From Pseudofabraea citricarpa (taxonomy: Eukaryota > Ascomycota > Leotiomycetes > Helotiales > Dermateaceae), in the NCBI GenBank assembly GCA_029641185.1, contig JAPWGK010000007.1, forward strand, positions 186,001 to 250,000: a stretch of 64,000 nt of DNA. The letters run 5' to 3'. Position 1 is the first letter of the stretch. The number at the start of each line of letters is the position of its first letter. Of this stretch, positions 33,120-44,126 are shown piece after piece. The notes beneath the pieces were generated by a model. That model ran no database searches. It was given only the letters and a program-made list of their open reading frames with translations, and was not told where the DNA came from. Position numbers and translations under genes: made by a program.

Positions 33120-34998
33120 AATTGCAGAGTGGGTGCTTGGCGCGACAGGCAGGGAAGTAAGAAGATTTGAGGATAGAAAGAAATCAAGGTCAGAGGAGCT
33201 CTTTAAGTGGTGCCAGAATAAGTTCCTTGATGTCAATAGAGCTCTGCTGGTATGTTGAGATATAACAAGAACAAGAAGGCGACGCGAAGTAGGAGAGTTG
33301 AGAAATAAATAACAAAGCTTTAGTGCCCTACCAAGAACCAAGAAAATTTTTCTCAAAGAGTTTCTTTGATAGTACTTCGCCTCGTAATTTAGGGCCGCTA
33401 ATCAGGTTCAATCACAGGCATGAAATCAAGCAGTTTAATACTAACTAACACCACACTAAATACGTTAGTCCTACTTGATGTAATAGTGAGTATTTTCATG
33501 AAATTTTACCCTTGAGCCAACGAAAAAATGTGTCGGTAAACACAAAGAGCCACCGAAGATTGTAGTATATTCTTGACCGGCTCCTTTAGGGCCCCACAAG
33601 TACCCACGATGTGAATGTTGACTTAATCCTCGCTAAACCAGCACTCCCAAAATACGATTGGAATGAATCAAAAATGGCACATATGATTTCTCCCTAGCCA
33701 ACTAATAAATCAACTTGCTATATATATTATACCTCAGAGGTATCACGGCTAAAGTAGAAGCGACTCGTAGAATCTCTATAATTAATAAGAAATTGCCTCT
33801 GGTCGGTTAAAAAATCTTGGCGAGAGAATCATCTTTCTAGAACGTTTTCATTTTGCGGACTGCTGCCCTGTTTGACATATTCGAGCGCCTATTGTAGCTA
33901 CTGATTTGTTTCACATCTATTTTGTGAGCCCTTTGCAGAGAGCTTATTTAAATTGCTGAGCAGGATTGATCCTCATGCTTGCTTGGCGACGTGTGTGCTA
34001 TACTAGAAGCATAGAGAAACATCAAGCCAAAATTGTGATCGAGCTCTTACAATTTCAAACAAGAATTTTGAGGGAATTTAGGTAGCAAAAACAATCATAA
34101 TCTACATTTAAACTTTCGTTTTGCCCCCGAATTTGAATTCAGTGTGTTGCAGACATTCATGTGTTACAACTGTGTATCCTTGAAGTTCTTCTGTATATCA
34201 AGCTGGAGCAGGAAGCACCACAGTTTCTTCATGCTTACTGATAGTCTACCAATTATGTATAGAAGTCAGTCTTAGTATGAAACAAGTAAACGAATTCGCC
34301 TCCTTATTTCTATTCCCGTCTCACGTCACAAACCAACATCCACCTTGAGATTGGGTTTTTGTGTAATGACGCCATAACTCACCCAGGAGTCAACATAGAC
34401 TTCAAGTGAAAGAAAGACGAGGAGTCTTTGTAAAATTTTAGCATTCTCTTGACCTCCTTTGTGTCTCTTATCCTCTATTATAGTGGTTTCGAAACCAGGC
34501 ATTGATTTGATGTGAGAGAAAGCCGTGACGAGACAGGTTAAGACCTCAGATGTTTCAATAGTAACAAATTATACGTTCTTGAATTTTGCAAGATCCGATT
34601 TCAAAATTTGGACAAACATGTGCCGCGGTAACTTGCAGTCGAAGCAAGGCAGATTCTTAACGGGGAACTAATCACCCAGAGATCTGGAGTATCTATAGGC
34701 ATCTTGACAAGTAGCATGCACTCGCAATTCTAGAAGATTTATAGCAACCTCAATTCTCTGTGCCGGGGACTGGCTGCCCATGATGTTGACATTGTCAAAA
34801 TATCTATACTCTTACTTTTCTAGCTTGATAGCCACTCATCGATTTCCTGCCAAAAGCCTCTGAAATGACAAAATGAAAGATGGTATGTAGCTCCTAAACT
34901 CCGTCGTGGTAATTTGTCGGCCCAAATCCCCCCTACAAACCGCTGGAACAACAACAAAAATCCATTCTTTGTTAACATACAATCAATCCTGTAGGTAA
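33120..34998. other. 1.9-kb AT-rich gene-free stretch
   Basis: No open frame of note on either strand over most of the length; AT-rich throughout with many stops in all frames. No terminal repeats, target-site duplications or recognisable transposon motifs were seen. This could be old mutated repeat DNA or plain spacer. Confidence 0.45.
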
Positions 34999-36009
34999 TC
35001 ACTTTCTCATTTTTTTGATTGCATCGATAGCCCCCGGAGTTTCTGCCCAAGATGCATACGAGTACTGCAGCATGATCTGCATATGCTCAGGAGAGCCTTG
35101 ACTGTATGCTGATAGGGGTGCAGTCAAGTTACCACCTGGCTTGATGAGAGCTGGCCAAAAGTACTTGTTATTGGCATCAATGGCTTTGTATAGTGTCTTA
35201 ACCTGTCCTTCCAACTTCTTGATGAGTTCGGTTTGATCATTACTATCCATGATGTCCTTGTTTCCAGCCACGATGGTACTAACAAGCTGTCCGCGGATAT
35301 TGTCAAAGACTTCTTGGGGGACCTTCGCTCCCAACTGGAGAGAATTCTGCAATGATTTGACATCTAGCAAGAGCCGGATCTTGATCAGGGTGACTGCGAC
35401 AGAGTGGCTGAGATCGAGGTACTCTCCAGCGAAATGGCTGACTGGCTCAAAGACATCCGCGTCCTTGGTGTTGAGATATGGTAGAGTGGTATCTCCCCAA
35501 TCGTACCGACCATCCGGGTCAGCAGTAGCCCACCACTTCACAAAGTCATAGCACTCCTGATCCTTTCCCAATCGCAAGAAAAGGCATGGTGCAACGTCCC
35601 GAACACCCATGTTATCACTGCGGCAGAGGCGAAGGAGCTCCATGATATGATCAAGGGATGCCTCCACAGCCTTCGTAGTCTTGATCTTTGAGATGGCATC
35701 CGCCACAGCATACCGGGCTCTCATGTAATCGCGCGTCTCAATCAGACCCCAGAAACGGCCAGCGTGGTTTTCAAACAAGTCGGGGCCTGCTGGTGTCATC
35801 CAGTCTCCTTCGAAACCGCGGAGCCTTCGATCCTCTTTCTCGAAAAGTGCCTGGCTTTTCTTGACAGCATTACACTCGCGCTTGTGTTGGGCCCAGTGCT
35901 CAGTCTGGTGTTCACGGCTGCAATAGTGGACCACTTTGCAAGCTTGACATCGCGAGAGGTTGCTCGTGGTCTTGCAAATAGGGCAGCAGGATGTCAAAGA
36001 GAGGCTCAT
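34999..36009 (-). CDS. MYND-type zinc-finger protein
   Basis: 336 aa, single exon. The N-terminal MYND finger (residues about 9-46) is complete: CPIC, then CQAC, HYCSREH and HWAQHKREC supply the Cys/His ligands. MYND fingers bind proline-rich peptides of partner proteins. The remaining roughly 290 residues form a helical domain (VADAISKIKTTKAVEASLDHI, FLRLGKDQECYDFVKWWAT, IKIRLLLDVKSLQNSL) seen in many fungal MYND proteins of unknown role. No SET domain is present, so it is not a lysine methyltransferase of the SMYD type. It is separated by 1.6 kb from the next gene, a membrane protein. Confidence 0.9.
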   Translation of the reverse strand: MSLSLTSCCPICKTTSNLSRCQACKVVHYCSREHQTEHWAQHKRECNAVKKSQALFEKEDRRLRGFEGDWMTPAGPDLFENHAGRFWGLIETRDYMRARYAVADAISKIKTTKAVEASLDHIMELLRLCRSDNMGVRDVAPCLFLRLGKDQECYDFVKWWATADPDGRYDWGDTTLPYLNTKDADVFEPVSHFAGEYLDLSHSVAVTLIKIRLLLDVKSLQNSLQLGAKVPQEVFDNIRGQLVSTIVAGNKDIMDSNDQTELIKKLEGQVKTLYKAIDANNKYFWPALIKPGGNLTAPLSAYSQGSPEHMQIMLQYSYASWAETPGAIDAIKKMRK

Positions 36010-37622
36010 TGTAGATACGATGGGATTTCAATGTGTTTGGGATATGAAAGTAGTCTGTTTTAGAGTGTGTGGAATGCAGTTGTGAACGCGAGACGTGCAA
36101 AATGAGTTGAAACTTAAAAGCAACGCCGCGGGTAGGTGCGTAAACACGTGATGAACATGGATGGCCCTGTAATCTGCACTTCAGATAAAGCATCCCAGCC
36201 TTGGATCGATAAGACCGTGGCAATCAAGTATGTGAAAAGGCAAAGAAAGGGCTCTTGCTACGGCATTGGAGTCTTTGATGAAAGTCGAACATTGATTTAT
36301 CTCGTGTAAAATCTCAGATTGGCACCAGCTTCCACCCAAATGTTTTGGATTCGTCGAAACAGATGAATCAGTCAAGTATAACTGTATACGAGATGGCTGT
36401 TGAGGTGCGACTTACAGTGATTGTTCCCGAAAGGGTTTCAACCCCGATAGCGACGACGCTGAAACAACTAAATGTAAGAATTCTTTGCTGACTCGAAAAC
36501 AAGCAATTCAAATGTAGGAGAGCGTGCCATCATATCATTGATCAATCAAGGAACCAAGAAACACTAGTTCGCCCGAAAACAAATGGCACTGCGTTGTCTA
36601 TCGCATGTTAATTGAAGACTGATCTGAATCGAAGGTAGTGATGTTGCGAATGGATGATTCAGCTCAGGAAAGGAGGCCTATCTTATAAGCATTTTACCAC
36701 CAAGGAGCCTAAGAGCCTCTATATCTACTAAAACCAGCTACAACAAGAGCATAGAAGATCCTGGAAGCTACATCCAACACCCTGGATCTTCGACCCTAAA
36801 TTATCTAAGGCGTAACAAGGGATACGAAAGAAAAAGGCCCTTTTAGCAATGATACCAAACCCCGAGATTTAAACAATCTGAACGTATATTCTAAAGCATG
36901 CGTAATACACGAAGGAGAGAAACATCCTCTGAGATAACAGGCTCAAAAACAAGACAAAATTTATCTCGCTTGTAAGCGACGTACTTCGGATCAAGGCCCT
37001 ACGTAGACTTGGCTTCCAACCTTCTCCAACCAACAACACCTACACACTCAAGAACAAGTTCTAAAAAGGGAGACAGGTATATCTTCAAAATTTTATTTAT
37101 TTCATTTCTTATTAAGTATTATCTCATCACCCAAGCTTTTTTCTACAGTGACATCAATAGACTGCGGGTTCAATCTCCTGCAAGAATCCCACTCGTGGTA
37201 CTCCGAACCTCTTCTGCCCCTGCTATCTGTATTCAATCAGTTTATATGATTACAAGGCTCTCTCTCATATTTTGTAAATTTTCCCATCTCCTGTTTATGC
37301 CCCCGAAGAACCAGAAAAAAGGGGGGAGGGTGTATTAAGCGATCCGGCGTGACTTCGGAGTCTTGGTTGGAGGTTGGATGCTGAAAGGCCGAAGTCGCCA
37401 GCTGGTTAATGGACAGCGGAGATCCACGGAGAGCATTTCGTATGTTCTTTTTCTTTTTAATAAGGAGCTGCAGCCAGATCAGTTGACGACACGAGATTGG
37501 AACTGCTCTAGCCGAGGACACTTACTTCAATGGAGCGAGGTATTCTCGATCCAACCAGGGATCCCTCGCTCACACACACACACGCACACACACACGAACC
37601 CAACGAACACCGTGCAATAAAC
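36010..37622. other. Intergenic region upstream of the MYND gene
   Basis: 1.6 kb without a supported gene. It is AT-rich from about 36430 to 37150, with remnants reminiscent of old repeats but no recognisable protein. The GATCAATCAAG string near 36540 also occurs near 28813. The CA microsatellite at 37571-37595 is just downstream of the membrane-protein stop codon. Confidence 0.45.
37571..37595. repeat. CA dinucleotide microsatellite
   Basis: About 25 bp of CA repeats with one CG interruption. It lies about 30 bp downstream of the stop codon of the minus-strand 7-TM gene, so probably in its 3' UTR. Confidence 0.85.
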
Positions 37623-38985
37623 TCAGACCTGCAATCCGTCTGGGATTATCAGGCTGCCCTGTTCGGAAAGCGTGCGCGTCATATCGACGGTGAGATGCAT
37701 GGCAGCGCTGGATCGCTGGGCGCGCAGACAGGTAGTGTTCCAATCCCTGATATCCTCCTCGAGCTCCTCCTGCGAGCGCATCGTGTTGAGCGGCATGGGC
37801 GGCGCCTTCTCCGTCTCGACGAGCCGGTGCGACTGCTGGTCGGCGCCGCGCGTGTGTGTCGACGTGGCGCCTTGCAGCGCTCGCTCGTTCGTCGTCCGCG
37901 GTTGCGATTTCATCGATCGCAGGCACGGGATCCATTTTGTCAGGATCCGGATCAGAGGCCGGCACGTCGCCAGTGAGGCTGCTATGATCCCGAGCCCGAT
38001 CTCGAGGATACTTACGAGCCCGATGACGGCGTAGTCAACTGTTAATGGAGGGGTTTGTCAGTGGGTTTCTTTCAAGGCGACGAAGAGCGACATACATGAG
38101 TTATCACCGGGTGATGCTAGGTTGTCGATATAGTTATACCGAACCATGTTCACTGCACTTGCCCTGGATTACTAAGTATTAGTATCCAAAACAACGAAAG
38201 AAGTGACGAGGAAAAGAACTTACATGAAGCCAAGACACAGCACGATGCTAACTGAAAACTTAGTCCTCCGTTCCAGATTCAAGCTCCAGATGATGGAAAT
38301 AGGAACGGCAACGAAAATCAAGTCGGTCACCAAACTGATAGTAGCGTTCAGGAAGGCCAGAATACCTAGCACGTAGGCGCTGACACAGGTCCCGTCCAGA
38401 CCGTTCCTCTCGTCGTTGTCAGTCCAGAAAGACCGGATGGGCCAGCACTGAAAGATGACGCCGAAGATGAAGAGGATTCCCGTCACGGTGTAGAAGATGC
38501 TGGTGCTGTAGATGATGACTCGGTGGACGCGTTCGATGGCCAGACGCAACAGAAGTATAGAGATGCTAAGCTTCAGCGTGATAGTCGCCGTGAGATAGAC
38601 GATCTCTTCCACGAACCACAGCTAAAAAGAGAGAATCAGTATCCCGAAAAGAAAAGTGATTACAAGTTGGGCGGTATCTACATACCCGATAAATAACAAA
38701 TAGATCATGTTTCTCTAGAGCGCGCGAGTGTTTTCCAAACCCATAGCCCGCCGAAACAATAGACAGGGTGCAGAGGACAAAGAAGAGGACAAAACTGAGA
38801 ATGAGAAGCCAGTCGTCATACGAGACATTATGCAACATGATCCGCTTGACCCAGCACCGGAGCAGCAAGGCAATGAGCGACAGCGTGAGCATCAGGACGG
38901 GCGTGACGATGACCTGGCCATATGTGTAAGAGGGCATATTGGCGTCACTGTCCAGCAATTCCAGCACTTCCGACACCTCCTCCAT
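37623..38985 (-). CDS. Seven-transmembrane fungal rhodopsin-domain protein (Pth11/SAT4-like)
   Basis: Integral membrane protein of the fungal rhodopsin-like family, members of which sense surface or nutrient cues. Four exons: 38985-38686, 38621-38224, 38163-38096 and 38038-37623, total 393 aa; introns 64, 60 and 57 bp. Seven hydrophobic segments are visible, e.g. VIVTPVLMLTLSLIALLL, WLLILSFVLFFVLCTLSI, LKLSISILLLRLAI, VTGILFIFGVIFQ and LVTDLIFVAVPISIIW, plus two in exons 2-4. The family signature around YDDWLLILSFVL and the PISIIWSLNLERRTKFSVS region are present. No CFEM domain precedes it, and there is no clear signal peptide. The C-terminal 140 residues are a polar cytoplasmic tail. The ligand is unknown. 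Confidence 0.88.
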
Positions 38986-40511
38986 CAGTCTTTTGTATCA
39001 TACTTCGACATGCAAGAAAGCGTGAGGACGCAGAGCCAAGCACCGCGTGAAGTGACAAGCACTTTAAGAATGGCCTGGGACCAAACCTTGGTCTCCAAGA
39101 ATACCAGGCGCAATTGGTACTTGAGCGGTTACGCGCCCTCTCATACCACTTCCAAACTGTAATCCCGAGCTTCGCACAGTGGCGCTTGTCGCTTGCGGTC
39201 ATTTTCGCCCTGTAGCTGTTGCGTTTGCAGCCCATGACATAAAACGGATGGCTTCATGCTCTGTCATCTTCTTCTTCGCTTGCCATTAGACCAGCTTCCA
39301 AGACTCGGGGAAGACAGGAAATGGCGTAGCAAGACCGTCTGGCCCAATCAAAATTAAGACTTTATTTGGAATGGAAGCCGGATCTGATAATGATGGTGTT
39401 GGCCTGGAGAACGGAGCAGCGTCCGACATGTGAGAGTGAAATCGAGGCGTTGGCATGACAGTTCTAGAACCATTCCAGACTCGGACTTTGAGATTGTTCT
39501 CGAAGCACGAAGAGAATGTTGACAAGCCATTAGAAGCCGAAATAGAAGAAGTCTCGTGTTCTTGCATACGGGAAGAATAGAAAAGCAGAGAACTTTAGAG
39601 AAAACCGGAGATTTTCAACCAGATCGTTTATGGGTGATTAGTATTGTTTCAAGATTCAACGTTTTCGATCCTCCGGAAATAGTGAAGCGATGACCAGCTA
39701 GTGAAAGAGCTGTCGAGGGTAATACGTAGCGAATGCTATGATCCATGCCTAATAAGAAGTTAAATACTTCCCATGTCCAGCTAGAAAGAACATGCAATAG
39801 TAACTTACCTCCTTATGCTCCTCTATCCCCAACCAGACCTCAAAGATTTCTGCCTCCAGAACCTTTAACTGGAGCAACCAGAACGGCCTTCCACACAAAC
39901 GAAAAATCCCCTTAGTAAGAATCGACACCCGATAAAAAGAACTTGAATCCCCATGGAGATGGATAGTGCCGTTCCCTGTTGACCAATTTTAGGTACTTAG
40001 CTTTCCACGGATCCAACTCAGCCTCGGCACGGTCGATCATCATCATGTATGCATACGTGCGTGCACAACGCAGCATACATACAGTACATAAAATATGATA
40101 CCTCGAATTGATTAGATTCAAGAAAGCAAACAGGAAAAAGATATGACACGTCTTTTACCGATACCCTGTTCCTGCGTTACTGCAGTAGTGAGTGGTATGA
40201 TGAATAATTTAACTGATCGCAATCTGCAGATCTCGGAGCAGGGGAAAACAAGAACAAGAAATATTTGGAAGAGTGGGGATTGGAGGTGAGGAATCAGAAG
40301 TACCTGCATAAAATCTCCCGACCAGGGCAGCAAGAGTGATTGACACCGACATCTACACCGACTCTTGCAAGATCCCCCCTCCATCGGAGAACCCTGGAGA
40401 AAATATATTAATTAAATTTCTAAATTATTACCTACCTTGCCTCGTCTACCTAATCTGCAGAACCAAAACCCAAACCCGACCCTAGAAACCCAGAACAGAA
40501 ACCCAAATCCT
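38986..40511. other. Intergenic region without a convincing gene
   Basis: 1.5 kb between the 7-TM gene (5' end) and the 730-residue gene (3' end), both minus. A 93-codon minus frame at 39567-39286 begins with ATG and has no recognised domain. A neighbouring piece at 39797-39615 has a faint likeness to cell-wall protein repeats but cannot be joined to it convincingly. Confidence 0.4.
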
Positions 40512-42704
40512 CTAAATCTCATAATCCGTATCGTCTTCATATCTCGTCTCCCTTGGCACTTCACGACTCAGGCGGGCACCATTCTGCAACTCTCTCATCA
40601 GGGGATCGATGCTTTGCAGGCCTCTTGTTCGCGATAGATCCCTCACTGCAGCTCCACTCTCCCAATCCTTATTCGGCGCAGGTTTGGGAAGGTAATGGCT
40701 TAGGTCAACAAAGGTGCTGCTGATACGATGTAGGGTATTGAGCAGGATAGCATTGTCACGTTCGATTTTGGAGAGGCGCTTATCCAGTTCCATCTCTCGC
40801 TCGCGTGCTATTTTGCTATGTTGGCTGAGCAGTGACTGGCGTCGCGAGCGTGCGGACGTGAATGAGTATGGCGGACTTTCCATGGAGCGTTTGCCGCGAA
40901 GTCTTTTCGCATACTCGTCTTCTGACTCTGACGAGGCGGATAGGGATTGCGGAGGGGTATGTGTGAGTTGTAAAGAAGCTTGCTTACTGATGCAACCTCT
41001 TCGTCCTCCGGCTGATAGATCATGGACTGGCTCAACATCTGCAACAAGCATGACTGGAGTAACTGCATTGGTATGTCTCCTCCGAGCCTTTTCTGTTCGC
41101 AACGACGTATCTGACCGACTAATTCCCTGTCGAACGCGAGCACTTTTGAAATCGGACAAAGACAGTTGACTTGCGCTAGTTTCTCTTAGCAGTGCAATAT
41201 CTTTCTGCTTCTTTGCCTTAACACGCTCAAGTCTGATCTTACGATCTGCATTGATAAACCTCTTGGCATCTTCATTCGCTGAAATGGATGACTGTTTAAG
41301 CAGTTTTGTCTGTGATTCCAACAAAGATTTCGAGCGACGCTCCAAAGGCGCAGTAGACGGGCGTGAGATGAGGGTTCCAATGTGGTCTGCATTTCCTGGC
41401 AGCACTGAAACAGATCCATAGCCTGGATGACTTATTGGGCGGGGTTTAAGTAAGCTTTGAAGATCCACGATTCCGGCTGTATGTACGGAGGCCACAGAGT
41501 AAAGGCTCTCGTCGACTGACCTTCCAGATAAAGCAGACATGTTTACTCTATGCCCTTTGCTGCCGTGAGAACTGACCGCACTCTCAGAGCGACCCCGAGA
41601 TGATAAAACTTTAGTTGCACTAGATGTACGTGGTGGTAGCGTTAACCGTTTTGAGTTCGCAGCTATTGTAGATACGCTTGGCCTACGAGAATGACCAAGA
41701 CCAGAGGTCAAGGTTTGCTCGCTATAGATTGTACCACCGGAGTGTCGGAGGTCAACTCCATTGTTACTTTGAAGAGTCCAGTCCGCAGGAGACTGAGCAG
41801 CAATGTCTTTTTGGAGTTGAGAAAGCTCCTGTTTCGATATTGTAGTTTCAAGCGATGGAGAATGCCGGTGGCCTTGTTTTGGACGATAATATCGCAAGAC
41901 CGTTGAATCCTGAAGGTCTGCTGAGTTTCTCAGAGCCTCAGTAAATGCGCTGTGGCGAACATGATAATTTTGGGTGTCTCCCTCGTAAACCTTCTCTAGG
42001 TGTTGGTCCGAGTCAGGTTCGTAGATCTCCGTAACGGGCCTCAACGGCAGGCCCTTTTCAGAATATGTCGGGAGGACGGATTGACCACCTACGTGCGCAG
42101 GCGCAATATAATCGTACTCTATAGGTATTGAAATTGCTATGTGCCGAAACCCTCCGCTGGTCTTAGATGCAACCGCTGTGTCTGGTAACTTCATTAACCC
42201 GGGAGCCTTTGATCTCCTATTGCTCTGCCGGCGGAAGAACTTGAAAGGTGACCTTTTTCTATCCTCGAGGGCTCCTTCTGATGGCTCAGGAATTGACATG
42301 TAATGATCCGGAGGTGGTTCTTTTGTTCTTAAAAAGTCTGCAAGCTCCTGCATGCTCTGCCTATTGTCTTCCAATAAAGCTGGGTTTCGAATGCTCCGCC
42401 GTCGGTCACTTCGAGATTCCTCTGGACTCACAGGCGCGCTTGATATGTGTGTCCTAATTCCCGTTGCGCTGATTTGACGTGAAGCTCGAATTTGAGTATC
42501 TAGGGAAAATCGAGATTCCTTTTTGGGGTTATCACCAAGCGCAGGCAACGGGAAGGTTGAGTACATGGCCATCCTCCTAGCTGGCTCCTCGATTGGGCTT
42601 GAGACAATTGTGATCTCACGGTCGATTTGGACAGAGCCATTTGATTTTGATCGGGGTTTGACAGTGACTAAGCGCGGGGTACCTGCTGTCACGGAAGTAT
42701 GCAT
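40512..42704 (-). CDS. Large disordered protein of unknown function
   Basis: 730 aa, one uninterrupted exon with a good ATG at 42704. I do not recognise the family. The sequence is Ser/Arg-rich and mostly disordered, with basic patches (FKFFRRQSNRRSKAP; RAKRLR-like RLRGKRS) and two probable helical stretches: around residues 475-515 (NADRKIRLERVKAKKQKDIALL) and near 640-680 (AREREMELDKRLSKIERDNA, a short coiled coil). The C-terminus is acidic (YEDDTDYEI). Composition and uninterrupted length mark it as a real gene, probably regulatory or scaffold-like. No enzymatic motif or membrane segment was seen. Confidence 0.8.
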   Translation of the reverse strand: MHTSVTAGTPRLVTVKPRSKSNGSVQIDREITIVSSPIEEPARRMAMYSTFPLPALGDNPKKESRFSLDTQIRASRQISATGIRTHISSAPVSPEESRSDRRRSIRNPALLEDNRQSMQELADFLRTKEPPPDHYMSIPEPSEGALEDRKRSPFKFFRRQSNRRSKAPGLMKLPDTAVASKTSGGFRHIAISIPIEYDYIAPAHVGGQSVLPTYSEKGLPLRPVTEIYEPDSDQHLEKVYEGDTQNYHVRHSAFTEALRNSADLQDSTVLRYYRPKQGHRHSPSLETTISKQELSQLQKDIAAQSPADWTLQSNNGVDLRHSGGTIYSEQTLTSGLGHSRRPSVSTIAANSKRLTLPPRTSSATKVLSSRGRSESAVSSHGSKGHRVNMSALSGRSVDESLYSVASVHTAGIVDLQSLLKPRPISHPGYGSVSVLPGNADHIGTLISRPSTAPLERRSKSLLESQTKLLKQSSISANEDAKRFINADRKIRLERVKAKKQKDIALLRETSASQLSLSDFKSARVRQGISRSDTSLRTEKARRRHTNAVTPVMLVADVEPVHDLSAGGRRGCISKQASLQLTHTPPQSLSASSESEDEYAKRLRGKRSMESPPYSFTSARSRRQSLLSQHSKIAREREMELDKRLSKIERDNAILLNTLHRISSTFVDLSHYLPKPAPNKDWESGAAVRDLSRTRGLQSIDPLMRELQNGARLSREVPRETRYEDDTDYEI

Positions 42705-44126
42705 TGCATCTCATCTGCCAGGTCCCACGTTAGACAAGCTGCAGCTCAACATCTAAATAGATTGAAATGCTTACATGGTCTGATGTACTGGTACCGGACC
42801 ACCCAAATTTCCTCGCTACAGTGACAGATCGTGAATTGGCGATGCTGGGAGCCTTTTGAGCAAAACTGCTGGTTGGCAGCCCTGCCGTGCATCAGCCAGC
42901 GACACACAGCTTGACAGAGCAGGTATAATGATGACGTAGAGAGATCTCAGACTGTGCAAGATTATGGAATGCTGCGTAAGGATATATTTGCAGCGAGAAG
43001 TGATTTGAAAGCAAGGAGGCTTAATTAAAGAAACAGACAGGCGCAAAGCTACAACGCAGTTGTTTCTTGAAACCAAATGAGAAAGGGATAGGAATGCGAT
43101 GAAATTGATTGACCAGCATAAAGGGAGAAGGGAGCGAGGGAGAGAAGGGAGATGCGACCGGTGGGCAGAGGTAGAATAATAATGGAAGCTTTTGCAGGAG
43201 TTTAGGCTTTCGCAACAAAACACCGGACCACACGTAAAAAGCAGGGCGTTGCTGTGGTCATCACCACTCGGATCGACAGCTATGGCAGGCCATGGCTTGT
43301 GGCTGGAGCTAGGAACAAAAGGAAAAGCGGTCACTGTGTCTCCGCACAAGCCTGCGAAACGATACATCAGGTTCTCTCCGACGTGCCTAGGTAGTGGGTA
43401 GTAGGTAGCCCACGCCCACTCCACCGCAGCTGCTACGGTACCCACCCGGCCGTCGAGCCATAGGACGAAGATGTGCAGTGCCGTGCATCGTACACACGAG
43501 CGCCGTTGTGCGCGTCCGTGGCATGAGGTTGCTCTGGACGACAGAGTCATGTTGGTGGTGTGTGTGGTGTGTGTGGGATTGACAGTGGGAGGTTGCAGTG
43601 CAGCTTATTAGCGACGCTACTCAGTAGTCTCAGCAGAGTTGCTTGTTCTTCACGTAGCAAAGCATGGCTATCGCCAGCCTACCGCCAGATAACCTGGACA
43701 AGAGGCAATAGTATCTATTGAGCATCATCAGTCACAGTCACCAATCACCAGGGAACGAGGAGGAATGTCATGCAGATCAGGGATCGTCCCCATGTGCTCT
43801 GGGGAACTCGGCTACTTCCACAGAAACCCTGGGGCTGATCATAGATTGGCGATTGGCGAAGCCGAAGCCGAAGCTGAAGCTGTCCGTGCTGTGCCAACCG
43901 AGGTCCTGGGCCGTCAAACACCCACTGCGACGGCTTCGCAGTATTGTAATCAATCGCTGGGGCCACTATCAATCACGGAGACAACACACTTCCCAGACTT
44001 TTCTATGTAACTGTTGAATTCTGCGGCTCCTGCAAATGCACCCGTCGCTGAAAATGCCCAGTATGCGTCGCGCTCCTAATTAAAAAATGCTGATCAATCG
44101 AACCTATATCGTGGCGTACAATGTAG
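42705..44126. promoter_or_regulatory. Upstream region of the unknown protein gene / downstream of sen1
   Basis: 1.4 kb gap. A 244-codon minus-strand frame (43550-42816) starts with ATG but lacks any domain, is poor in typical coding bias and lies directly upstream of the 730-residue gene; it was not accepted. GTGT-rich runs occur at about 43555-43578. A purine/pyrimidine-skewed stretch (GAAGCCGAAGC-type repeats) lies at 43858-43880. Confidence 0.4.

Noticed and set aside
37160..37185. GGGTTCAATC string resembling a tRNA box B
   Set aside because: No box A or cloverleaf upstream at the right distance.
39286..39797. Small ORFs with faint likeness to cell-wall protein repeats
   Set aside because: Likeness covers one short segment only; pieces cannot be joined by plausible splice sites.
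42816..43550. 244-codon minus-strand open frame upstream of the 730-residue gene
   Set aside because: Starts with ATG but has no domain, and composition looks like spacer; likely chance or leader sequence.
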